This document shows, piece by piece, positions 57,338 through 64,000 of a stretch of DNA of 64,000 bases. Below the pieces are notes generated by a model. That model did not search any database. It had not been told where the DNA came from and saw only the letters and a list, made by a program, of their open reading frames with translations. The first letter of the stretch is position 1, and every line of letters starts with the position of its first letter. Source of the DNA: Embleya sp042956465 (GTDB lineage Bacteria; Actinomycetota; Actinomycetes; Streptomycetales; Streptomycetaceae); NCBI RefSeq assembly GCF_042956465.1, contig NZ_JBIBGL010000013.1, forward strand, positions 248,001 through 312,000, given 5' to 3'. Position numbers and translations under genes: made by a program.

Positions 57338-58507
57338 TCATTCCGCGTTGCGGGTGATCTTGCCGCCGTGCGACCACACGGCCCGGACACCGTACTTCTT
57401 GTTCAGTCGCAGACCCTTCCACGGGCTGCTGCTGACGAACTCCTTGTAGGCGACCGCCGGCCTGCCGGTCAGGACGAAGCCGCGCGGGGTGTCGTCCGGC
57501 CGAGTGAACTGGATCACCGCGTCGTTGCGGCCCAGGCTCACCGGCTGGTGGATGTAGCCGAACCGGAACGGCTCGGGCTCCTTGCCGCGCACCTGCCGGG
57601 CGATCGAGTCGGCGGCGTGCTGCGCGGTCGGGATGCCGCTCTGGCAGGTGCCGTGGATGACGCCGTAGGTCTGCCGGACGGCGGCGGCGTCGCCGATCGC
57701 GTACACGTCCGGATGCGACACCGACCGCAGGGTCGCGTCGACGACGATGCGGCCCCGGTCGTCCACCGTGAATCCGGCGTTCTCGGCAAGTGGCGACACC
57801 CGCACCCCGGCCGTCCACAGGCAGGCGTCGGCGAACACGCTCTCGCCGCCCTCCAATTCGACCGTGTCCGGCAGCACCTTGCCGATCGACACGCCGGTCC
57901 GCACTTCGACGCCGAGACGGGCCAGCGCGGCGAGCAGGTAGGCGCGTGCCTTCTCTCCCATCATCGAACCGGGTACGTTCCGGCTCAGCAGGACCACCCG
58001 CGACTCCGGGTGGCGCTCGGCGATCTCGGCGGCCGCTTCGACACCGGTCAGACCGCCGCCGACGACGACCACGGTTCCGCCGGTCGCATCGAGTTCGGCG
58101 AGCCTTGCGGCCAGGCGCCGGGCCTCGGCCGCGGTATCGAGGGTGTACGCGTGCTCGGCCACACCCGGCACCGTCCCGGTGTCGGTGATGCCGCCCAGCG
58201 CATAGACCAGCTTGTCGTAGCCGAGCACCCGGGTCCCGTCCACGCGGACCTCGCGGGCGTCGGGGTCGATGCCGGTCACCCGGCCGAGCACGAACCGCAC
58301 GCCGCTGCCGTCCAACATCTCGGGGATCCGCAGGTCCGCCGGCTCCTGCCCCGAAGCCGTCTGGTGCAGCCGCAGCCGCTCGGTGAACCGCGCGACGGGG
58401 TTGACCAGAGTCACCTCGACATCCCGCCCGCGGGTCGCCCGCGCCGTACCGATGGCCGCCTGCATCCCGGTATAGCCGGCCCCGATCACCAAAATCCGCT
58501 CGCTCAT
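57338..58507 (-). CDS. NDH-2-like FAD/NAD(P)-dependent oxidoreductase
   Basis: 389 residues from ATG 58507 behind GAGGGGAC. FAD motif RILVIGAGYTGMQAAIGTARAT, NAD motif GGTVVVVGGGLTGVEAAAEIAERHP and the second FAD fingerprint HPDVYAIGDAAAVRQTYG. This resembles type II NADH dehydrogenase and related oxidoreductases, without a C-terminal membrane anchor I can identify. It moves electrons from NAD(P)H to quinone or another acceptor. It is the first gene of a unit with the ECF41 sigma factor and lies directly behind a near-consensus ECF41 promoter, so it is the probable main target. Confidence 0.93.
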   Translation of the reverse strand: MSERILVIGAGYTGMQAAIGTARATRGRDVEVTLVNPVARFTERLRLHQTASGQEPADLRIPEMLDGSGVRFVLGRVTGIDPDAREVRVDGTRVLGYDKLVYALGGITDTGTVPGVAEHAYTLDTAAEARRLAARLAELDATGGTVVVVGGGLTGVEAAAEIAERHPESRVVLLSRNVPGSMMGEKARAYLLAALARLGVEVRTGVSIGKVLPDTVELEGGESVFADACLWTAGVRVSPLAENAGFTVDDRGRIVVDATLRSVSHPDVYAIGDAAAVRQTYGVIHGTCQSGIPTAQHAADSIARQVRGKEPEPFRFGYIHQPVSLGRNDAVIQFTRPDDTPRGFVLTGRPAVAYKEFVSSSPWKGLRLNKKYGVRAVWSHGGKITRNAE

Positions 58508-58545
58508 CACAGTCCCCTCGATCGTCGTGAACCTTCGCCCCCGTC

Positions 58546-58572
58546 GACGGGAGGGGAAACGAGAACGTGACA
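58546..58572 (-). promoter_or_regulatory. ECF41-type promoter
   Basis: On the minus strand, TGTCACG (58572-58566), a 16-nt spacer (58565-58550) and CGTC (58549-58546). This matches the ECF41 promoter consensus as I recall it (TGTCACA-n16-CGTC) except one base. It lies 39 bp upstream of the oxidoreductase ATG, which heads the unit encoding the ECF41 factor. Confidence 0.85.
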
Positions 58573-58705
58573 TGCGAGCGAGAGTGATCCGGGTCACGCG
58601 GCGGGTGGTCACCGTCGGGACGGTCGACGGGTGCGTACCGGTGGGAAGGATGCCGACACCGCGACGTCGCGATCGCGGGGCGCAGCGCGAGCAGGCTTTC
58701 CGGGT

Positions 58706-59398
58706 TCAGTCCGCGAGCGCGGCCAGGCGGAGGTCGACGACCAGGGTTTCGATCGCCTCGCGGTCCGGGCGGTCGGGGAGGACCGAGTCGATGGCGTCGA
58801 GGGCGGCCTTCTCCTGTTCGAAGCGCAGCGTGAAGGCCGCGGGATCCTCGGCGGCCAAGCGGCCCACGGCGAACAGGTCTTCGCGGTGGGCGCTCACGTC
58901 GAGAAGCAATTCGCCTGTGCGCAGCAGCTGTTGCCCCTGGAACAGCAGCCGCAGGCAGTGTCGGCCGTGTTTGGCGGTGCGCTTGGCCGTGTCGGCGGAG
59001 AAGCCCTCCTTGCCCGCCTCGTGCCGGCCGAGCAGCCGCCTGGCCTGCTGGACGGCGTAGCCGCCGTAGGCGGACCGTACGTACTCCGTGGACAGGAACG
59101 CACCACGCAGCGCCCGGAGTCGGCGGCCGGCCTCGGTCTCGACCCGGTACTCGGGAAGCCAGAGCAGCTCGGTCACCGTCGGGTTGCACTTGAGGGCCAG
59201 CCCGCAGTACTTGCCCAGCTCGTGCATCGTCACGTCGGGCTTCGTGGTCACCCGCGAGCCGCTGGTCACGTTGGCGCCGTCCAGCCCGAGGACCTTGCGC
59301 GTGTCGGCGATGTACAGGCCGAGCAGGTCCTCGTCCGACTCTGCCGTGGCCAGCCCGTAGGCGGTCGAGCCGACCACCCCCATCAGCAGTGTGTGCAT
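58706..59398 (-). CDS. COG3541-type nucleotidyltransferase
   Basis: 230 residues from ATG 59398. The start MHTLLMGVVGSTAYGLATAESDEDLLGLYIA carries the GS...YG and ESDxD motif of the Pol-beta-type nucleotidyltransferase superfamily (predicted nucleotidyltransferase, YcgL-like). HELGKYCGLALKCNPTVTELLW and a helical C-terminal part with LRLLFQGQQLLRTGELLLDVSAHREDL follow. The reaction and substrate are not known for this group; family members are often associated with RNA or antitoxin-like systems. Its own transcription unit, following an intergenic region with an 8-bp tandem repeat. Confidence 0.85.
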   Translation of the reverse strand: MHTLLMGVVGSTAYGLATAESDEDLLGLYIADTRKVLGLDGANVTSGSRVTTKPDVTMHELGKYCGLALKCNPTVTELLWLPEYRVETEAGRRLRALRGAFLSTEYVRSAYGGYAVQQARRLLGRHEAGKEGFSADTAKRTAKHGRHCLRLLFQGQQLLRTGELLLDVSAHREDLFAVGRLAAEDPAAFTLRFEQEKAALDAIDSVLPDRPDREAIETLVVDLRLAALAD

Positions 59399-59611
59399 CT
59401 CGCCGATCCTCGTTTCCCCGTGGTCCTGGCGCCGAGTCCGCAGTATCCGACATCGCGGGTGCGATGCGAATCCCGTTTTCCCGCCCGGTCGCCGCGTCGG
59501 GACCGCCGGGACGGTGCCCGGCCCGGGGCGGCGACCCGGATCGGCGGCAGCGGCGGGGAGAGCAGAGCGAACCGCGCGAGTGCGGTGCTCGGGGGGCAGG
59601 CGGCCGGTGCC

Positions 59612-59658
59612 GGTGCCCCGGTGCCCCGGTGCCCCGGTGCCCCGGTGCCCCGGTGCCC
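59612..59658. repeat. 8-bp tandem repeat GGTGCCCC
   Basis: Five perfect copies (starting 59612, 59620, 59628, 59636 and 59644) and a sixth lacking the last base (59652-59658), uninterrupted. It lies in the intergenic region between the nucleotidyltransferase gene and the CsoR-type operator. Likely to vary in copy number by slippage. Confidence 0.9.
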
Positions 59659-59711
59659 GAATGATGCCAACGGCGTTGGCAGCCAAGTGGTCCCGACCAT
59701 GCTCCCACCAC

Positions 59712-59740
59712 TTGCGACATACCCCAGGGGGGTATAGATT
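59712..59740 (+). promoter_or_regulatory. CsoR-type copper operator overlapping a promoter
   Basis: ATACCCC-AGG-GGGGTAT (59719-59735) fits the TACCC/GGGTA dyad bound by copper-sensing CsoR repressors. It sits between a -35-like TTGCGA (59712-59717) and a -10-like TAGATT (59735-59740) spaced 17 bp, so a bound repressor would block the promoter until Cu(I) releases it. Confidence 0.85.
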
Positions 59741-59823
59741 TCGGTTGTGGCCGCCACCAAGGCCACCGAGCGGCCCGACCCGGGACCCGCTCGGACGCAC
59801 CGCTCGATGCCCGGGAGATCGCC

Positions 59824-60654
59824 ATGACCGTCCACGCCCACCACGCCGCCGCCCCCACCACCCCCGAGGGCCTCCGGGTCTCCCGTGACGGCTACACGCT
59901 GGTCCCGGTCGCCGCCCCCACCGGGACCTTCGCGTTCCGCATCGACGGTCCCGACGGAGCCCCGGTGCGCGAATACCTACCGCAGCACGACAAGGACCTG
60001 CATCTGATCGTGGTCCGCCGCGACCTGAGCGGCTTCCGCCACGTGCACCCGGTGCTGGGCGAGGACGGCGTCTGGACGCAGGAGCTGACCCTCGACCGAG
60101 CCGGCACGTACCGGGTCTTCACCGACTTCGCCCCGGCCGCGACCGGGACCCCGCTCACCCTCGGCGTGGACGTGCACGTGGCCGGCGACTTCCGTCCGGT
60201 GCCGCTGCCCGCGCCCGCCCCGACCGCCGAGGTGGACGGCTACACGGTGACCCTGGCCGGCGAGCCGGCCGCCGGGCAGGGTGCGCACATCACCCTCTCG
60301 GTCGCCCGGGACGGCCGGCCCGTCACCGACCTGGAGCCCTACCTCGCCGCGTTCGGCCACCTCGTGGTGCTGCGTGAGGGCGACCTCGCCTACCTGCACG
60401 TACACCCGGGCGGCGCGCCAGGCGACGGGGTGACCCCGGCCGGCCCGGAGATCGCCTTCCACACCGAGCTGCCCAGCGTCGGCACGTACCGGTTCTTCCT
60501 CGACTTCAAGCACGGCGGGGTGGTGCGGACCGCCGAGTTCACCGTCGAGGCCGGCAAGCCCGCCGCGACGGCCGGCGAGTCCGGACACGGGCAGCCCGCG
60601 GCCGCGGACCCGCACGCGGGCCGGCACGGGCACCACGGCCACCACCACGGGTGA
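59824..60654 (+). CDS. His-rich copper-linked protein
   Basis: 276 residues from ATG 59824 behind GGGAGA. Two related beta-rich halves carry His pairs: LHLIVVRRDLSGFRHVHPVL and the later FGHLVVLREGDLAYLHVHPGG, plus a C-terminal tail HAGRHGHHGHHHG with nine His. No Sec/Tat signal is obvious, so it may be cytosolic or exported by another route. The CsoR-type operator in its promoter implies induction by copper. Related proteins are encoded near copper-transporting ATPases in streptomycetes. It probably binds or buffers Cu; redox chemistry is not indicated. Confidence 0.8.
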   Translation: MTVHAHHAAAPTTPEGLRVSRDGYTLVPVAAPTGTFAFRIDGPDGAPVREYLPQHDKDLHLIVVRRDLSGFRHVHPVLGEDGVWTQELTLDRAGTYRVFTDFAPAATGTPLTLGVDVHVAGDFRPVPLPAPAPTAEVDGYTVTLAGEPAAGQGAHITLSVARDGRPVTDLEPYLAAFGHLVVLREGDLAYLHVHPGGAPGDGVTPAGPEIAFHTELPSVGTYRFFLDFKHGGVVRTAEFTVEAGKPAATAGESGHGQPAAADPHAGRHGHHGHHHG

Positions 60655-60683
60655 TCCGGACCCGACACCGATACCGACCTCCG

Positions 60684-60732
60684 CACCGACGCGGCCCGCG
60701 GCATTCCCGGGCCGCGTCGGTGTCGTGTTTTT
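60684..60732 (+). terminator. Rho-independent terminator after the copper-linked gene
   Basis: A 15-bp stem (60684-60698 pairing with 60708-60722; core CCGACGCGGCCCG) with a 9-nt loop, followed by TCGTGTTTTT. It lies about 30 nt after the stop of the His-rich protein gene. Confidence 0.9.
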
Positions 60733-60995
60733 CCGGACAGGGGGTACCGGAGCGATGCCCACCGCCCGACCCGCCCCGCCCGGAGGACCCACATGGCCGA
60801 CGACCGGCCGCAAGCGGCCCGAGCCGCCACCCGAACGGCCCATCCGGCTCGTCCGGGCCGCTCGGTCCATGTGGTTCGCCCGGCCCGGCTCGCCCATTCG
60901 GCACGCCCCGGGGACCGCGGACGCCCGGCGCGCGGCATATCGCCCGACCCTTCCGTAGCCAAGTGACCGGCCGTTAACATCCGGAAGTTGCCTTG

Positions 60996-61032
60996 GACAC
61001 GCGTCGAGATGCGTCGACACGCGTGGAGATGC
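60996..61032. repeat. 17-bp direct repeat upstream of the carboxylase operon
   Basis: GACACGCGTCGAGATGC (60996-61012) and GACACGCGTGGAGATGC (61016-61032) differ at one base and start 20 bp apart. Shorter GTCGACA-type words continue downstream. It is in the approximately 370-bp upstream region of the acyl-CoA carboxylase genes, so a regulator site is possible. Confidence 0.7.
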
Positions 61033-61104
61033 ACGAGTGGCATGAGAACCGTCGCGATCCGTCGTGATCCGTCGACATGCTTCGTCAGGCGAGGAGGCGA
61101 GTTC

Positions 61105-62703
61105 GTGCCCGTTCTTCGTTCCCGGCTCGATCCCCGGTCGGACACCTACCGGGACAACCGCACGGCACAGCTCGCCGCGCTCGCGGCGCTGCACGAACAG
61201 CTCGACCTGGCCCGCGCCGGCGGCGGCGAGCGCTACGTCGAACGGCACCTGGCGCGGGGTCGGCTGACCGCGCGTCAGCGGATCGAGCTGCTGCTCGACC
61301 AGGACGCGCCCTTCCTCGAACTGTCCTCGCTCGCCGCGTGGGGCACCGAGTTCACCGTCGGCGCGGGCCTGGTCACCGGAATCGGTCCGGTTGCCGGCGC
61401 GGAGTGCGTGCTGATCGCCAACGACCCGACGGTGCGCGGCGGTTCGCTCAACCCGTACGCGCTCCGCAAGAACCTGCGCGCGCTGGAGATCGCCCGCCGC
61501 AACCGGCTGCCGGTGATCAGCCTGGTCGAGTCCGGCGGGGCCGATCTGCCCACCCAGGCCGAGCTGTTCGTGCCCGGCGGGCGGGTCTTCCACGACCTGA
61601 CCGAGCTGTCCGCGCTGGGCATCCCCACCATTGCGCTGGTGTTCGGCAACTCGACGGCGGGCGGTGCGTACATCCCGGGCCTGTGCGACCACTCGGTGCT
61701 CGTGGCGGGGCAGGCCAAGGTGTTCCTGGGCGGCCCGCCGCTGGTGCGGATGGCCACGGGCGAGGAGGCCGACGACGAGGAACTGGGCGGCGCCGCGATG
61801 CACGCGCGGGTGTCCGGTCTGGCCGACCACTACGCCGTGGACGAGTACGACTGCCTGCGGATCGGCCGGCGGATCGTGTCCGAGCTGAACTGGCGCAAGC
61901 ACGGCCCAGGGCCGAGCCGGCCGGCGGACGATCCGCTGTACGACATCGACGAGGTGCTCGGCCTGGTCTCGGCGGACCTGCGCGTCCCGTTCGATCCGCG
62001 CGAGGTGTTGGCCCGGGTGGTGGACGGTTCGCGGTTCGGCGAGTACAAGCCCGGCTACGGGACCAGCCTGGTCACCGGGTGGGCGTCGGTGCACGGCTTC
62101 CCGGTCGGGGTGTTGGCCAACGCGCGCGGTGTGCTGTTCGGCGAGGAGTCCAGGAAGGCCGCCGAGTTCATCCAGTTGGCCAACCGCTCGGACACCCCGC
62201 TGCTGTTCCTGCAGAACACCACCGGCTACATGGTCGGCACCGCGTACGAGCAGGGCGGCATCGTCAAGGACGGCGCCAAGATGATCAACGCGGTGACCAA
62301 CTCGACCGTGCCGCACCTGACCCTGAACATCGGTGCGTCCTTCGGCGCGGGCAACTACGGCATGTCGGGCCGCGCCTTCGACCCTCGGCTGCTGTTCGCC
62401 TGGCCGACCGCGAAGCTCGCGGTGATGGGCGCCGCGCAACTGGCCGGCGTGTTGTCCATCGTCGGCCGACAGGCCGCCGCGGCGCGCGGGATCGCCTTCG
62501 ACGAGGAGGTGGACGAACTGCGCCGGAGTGCGATCGAGGCGCAGATCGAGCGCGAGTCGCACGCGTTCTTCGTCACCGCGCGGCTGTACGACGACGGTGT
62601 GATCGATCCACGCGACACCCGCACCGTGCTCGGCATCGCACTGTCCGCGGCCCACTCGGCACCGGTCGCGGGCACCACCGGATACGGGGTCTTCCGCATG
62701 TGA
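61105..62703 (+). CDS. Acyl-CoA carboxylase beta (carboxyltransferase) subunit
   Basis: 532 residues from GTG 61105, 7 nt behind GAGGAGG. It is a complete carboxyltransferase: N-terminal crotonase half with LARGRLTARQRIELLLD, LIANDPTVRGGSLNPYALRKNLRALEIARRN and STAGGAYIPGLCDHSV; C-terminal half with GYGTSLVTGWASVHGFPVGVLANARGVLFGEESRKAAEFIQLANRSDTPLLFLQNTTGYMVG. The closest types are methylcrotonyl- and geranyl-CoA carboxylases (the QNTTGYMVG segment). It transfers carboxyl from biotin to an acyl-CoA. It works with the alpha subunit at 62921. Confidence 0.93.
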   Translation: MPVLRSRLDPRSDTYRDNRTAQLAALAALHEQLDLARAGGGERYVERHLARGRLTARQRIELLLDQDAPFLELSSLAAWGTEFTVGAGLVTGIGPVAGAECVLIANDPTVRGGSLNPYALRKNLRALEIARRNRLPVISLVESGGADLPTQAELFVPGGRVFHDLTELSALGIPTIALVFGNSTAGGAYIPGLCDHSVLVAGQAKVFLGGPPLVRMATGEEADDEELGGAAMHARVSGLADHYAVDEYDCLRIGRRIVSELNWRKHGPGPSRPADDPLYDIDEVLGLVSADLRVPFDPREVLARVVDGSRFGEYKPGYGTSLVTGWASVHGFPVGVLANARGVLFGEESRKAAEFIQLANRSDTPLLFLQNTTGYMVGTAYEQGGIVKDGAKMINAVTNSTVPHLTLNIGASFGAGNYGMSGRAFDPRLLFAWPTAKLAVMGAAQLAGVLSIVGRQAAAARGIAFDEEVDELRRSAIEAQIERESHAFFVTARLYDDGVIDPRDTRTVLGIALSAAHSAPVAGTTGYGVFRM

Positions 62704-62834
62704 CGCCGCCCGAAGACACCGCACGCAGCCCGAGGACCCGGAACCCGGCCGAAGAGCACCGCACGCAACCCGCCGCTCGGGACCCGACCGAACAGCAGCG
62801 CACGCAACCCGCCCACCGGGAAACCGATTCCGTT

Positions 62835-62869
62835 CCCGACCCGACCCGACCCGACCCGACCCGACCCGG
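62835..62869. repeat. 5-bp tandem repeat CCCGA between the subunit genes
   Basis: Six perfect CCCGA units (62835-62864) followed by CCCGG. It lies in a 217-bp spacer between beta and alpha subunit genes that also carries about three imperfect copies of a 39-bp unit beginning CGAAGANCACCGCACGCA (from about 62711, 62750 and 62789). Confidence 0.85.
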
Positions 62870-62920
62870 CGCGCAAGCGCCCCCCGCACCGACCCGGAAC
62901 CCGCACCCCGAGGGGATCGT

Positions 62921-64000
62921 ATGCCGCTCATCCGCAGGCTGTTGATCGCCAACCGCGGCGAGATCGCGGTCCGGATCGCCCGCACCGCGCACGCCATGGG
63001 CATCGACACCGTGGCCGTGTACGCCGATCCGGACACCGACTCGCCACACGTCGCGGCTGCCGATCAGGCGGTCCGGCTGCCCGGCGCCGCCGCCGTGGAC
63101 ACCTACCTGCGCGGCGATCTGCTGATCGAGGCGGCCCGCACGACCGGCGCCGACGGGGTGCACCCGGGCTACGGATTCCTCTCCGAGAACGCCGACTTCG
63201 TACGGCGGGTGGAGGCCGCCGGGCTCGTCTTCGTGGGACCCGCGGCGGAGACCGTCGCCGCGATGGGCGACAAGCTCGCCGCGAAGGAACTGCTCGGCGC
63301 GGCCGGCGTGCCGGTGCTGCCCGGCGGGATCGTCCGCGAGGACGGCGACGCACCCGAACTGGCCGCCCGGATAGGCTTCCCGCTCCTGGTCAAGGCCGCC
63401 TTCGGCGGTGGAGGCCGAGGCATGCGCGCGGTACACGAACCGGCCGCACTGGCCGAGGCGGTGGCCGCCGCGCGGCGCGAGGCGGGCGCCGCGTTCGGCG
63501 ACGACACCGTCTTCCTGGAGCGCCTGGTGGAGCGCCCCCGGCACGTCGAGGTGCAGATCTTCGGGGACACCCACGGGAAGGTGCTCGCGCTCTTCGAACG
63601 GGACTGCTCGATCCAGCGCCGGCACCAGAAGCTGATCGAGGAGAGCCCGTCGCCGGCCGTCGACCCGGCGCTGCGCGAGCGGTTGTGCGCGGCTGCGGTG
63701 GCCGCCGGTCGGGCGATCGGCTATGTCGGGGCGGGCACCGTGGAGTTCGTGCTCGACCCGGCCGGCGCGTTCCACCTTTTGGAGGTCAACACCCGACTCC
63801 AGGTCGAGCACCCGGTCACCGAACTGACCACCGGCCTGGACCTGGTGCGGCTGCAACTCCTGGTCGCCCAGGGCCATCCGCTGCCCACCGAACCGGTCGC
63901 CACGGGCCACGCGATCGAGGCCCGGCTGTACGCGGAGGACCCGATCCGCGACTACGCGCCTTCGGTCGGCACGTTGCACCGCTTCCACATCGCCGAGCGG
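62921..64000 (+). CDS. Acyl-CoA carboxylase alpha subunit (biotin carboxylase), 3' end outside window
   Basis: 360 residues are visible from ATG 62921, behind GAGGGGA; the gene runs past the right edge. The N-terminal Rossmann part starts LIRRLLIANRGEIAVRIARTAHAMGI, followed by the ATP-grasp domain with the glycine loop KAAFGGGGRGMR and ERDCSIQRRHQKLIEESPS, and LLEVNTRLQVEHPVTELTTGLDLV. The remainder, presumably C-terminal biotinyl carrier with AMKM, is not seen. It carboxylates biotin with bicarbonate and ATP for the beta subunit upstream. The pair may degrade leucine or isoprenoids; the substrate is not fixed by sequence. Confidence 0.93.
   Translation, partial: MPLIRRLLIANRGEIAVRIARTAHAMGIDTVAVYADPDTDSPHVAAADQAVRLPGAAAVDTYLRGDLLIEAARTTGADGVHPGYGFLSENADFVRRVEAAGLVFVGPAAETVAAMGDKLAAKELLGAAGVPVLPGGIVREDGDAPELAARIGFPLLVKAAFGGGGRGMRAVHEPAALAEAVAAARREAGAAFGDDTVFLERLVERPRHVEVQIFGDTHGKVLALFERDCSIQRRHQKLIEESPSPAVDPALRERLCAAAVAAGRAIGYVGAGTVEFVLDPAGAFHLLEVNTRLQVEHPVTELTTGLDLVRLQLLVAQGHPLPTEPVATGHAIEARLYAEDPIRDYAPSVGTLHRFHIAER

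Noticed and set aside
62835..62869. CRISPR-like repeat array
   Set aside because: The 5-bp units are directly abutting with no spacers, and no cas genes are present; it is simple tandem repetition.
1..64000. Genomic island or mobile element
   Set aside because: No integrase, transposase, att-like direct repeats or tRNA edge; composition is even apart from short patches such as the one in lutC.

Overview
The window reads as chromosomal DNA of a high-GC, mycelial-type actinomycete, most likely Streptomycetaceae or a close relative. The evidence is strongly G/C-biased third codon positions, many GTG starts, ATGA/GTGA-coupled operons, an AfsR-like BTAD/AAA regulator, an XRE-DUF5753/DUF397 pair, a DUF3516 helicase, an ECF41 sigma factor, IdeR/DmdR-type iron boxes and a CsoR-type copper operator. 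I see no rRNA, tRNA, CRISPR array, insertion sequence or phage gene. The window cuts a gene at each end: a PhyH-family oxygenase at base 1 and a biotin carboxylase subunit at base 64000.

Layout. 1-6.4 kb: SARP-like regulator followed by an SCP2-PhyH oxygenase whose upstream region carries 11-bp direct repeats, then an HSL-type esterase and a PTH2 hydrolase. 6.7-10.6 kb: a partner-switching module of two STAS proteins, a PAS-GAF-PP2C phosphatase and, translationally coupled to it, a stand-alone cobalamin-binding protein with the W-x9-EH signature of B12 photoreceptors. 10.6-17.5 kb: a second SCP2-PhyH protein, FadR-type regulator and lutABC lactate-oxidation operon, a double zinc-knuckle protein and a DJ-1/PfpI protein. 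17.5-20.4 kb: a two-component system. 20.4-26.4 kb: an orphan terminator preceded by hairpins, and a 1328-residue secreted GH87-type alpha-1,3-glucanase. 26.4-30.4 kb: StyA-like flavin monooxygenase, DUF7064-like protein and class III CoA transferase. 30.5-41.2 kb: lipoprotein, Ski2-like helicase, a protein with Ser at every third residue 26 times, an Amt transporter with Glu in place of the first pore His, IclR plus luciferase-like monooxygenase, an exonuclease-BRCT-TerD fusion, SRPBCC and M50 proteins. 41.6-46.4 kb: XRE/DUF397 locus with a helically phased 8-bp repeat array, then valS. 46.5-50.7 kb: second DUF7064-like protein and an iron-box-controlled hmuTUV haem uptake operon. 50.7-56.2 kb: esterase, TetR-controlled FAD monooxygenase with four operator copies, APC permease, LURP-like protein. 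56.4-59.4 kb: ECF41 sigma factor and NDH-2-like oxidoreductase under a near-consensus ECF41 promoter, and a nucleotidyltransferase. 59.7-60.7 kb: CsoR-site-controlled His-rich copper-linked protein. 61.1-64 kb: acyl-CoA carboxylase beta and alpha subunits.

The most promising undescribed items are (a) the B12-domain/PP2C/STAS module, which looks like a light- or cobalamin-gated partner switch lacking its kinase and sigma factor here, and (b) the Sxx triplet-repeat protein at 33709-34092, predicted to form a small beta-solenoid on a C-terminal hydrophobic anchor. All functions come from reading motifs by eye; no database search was run.
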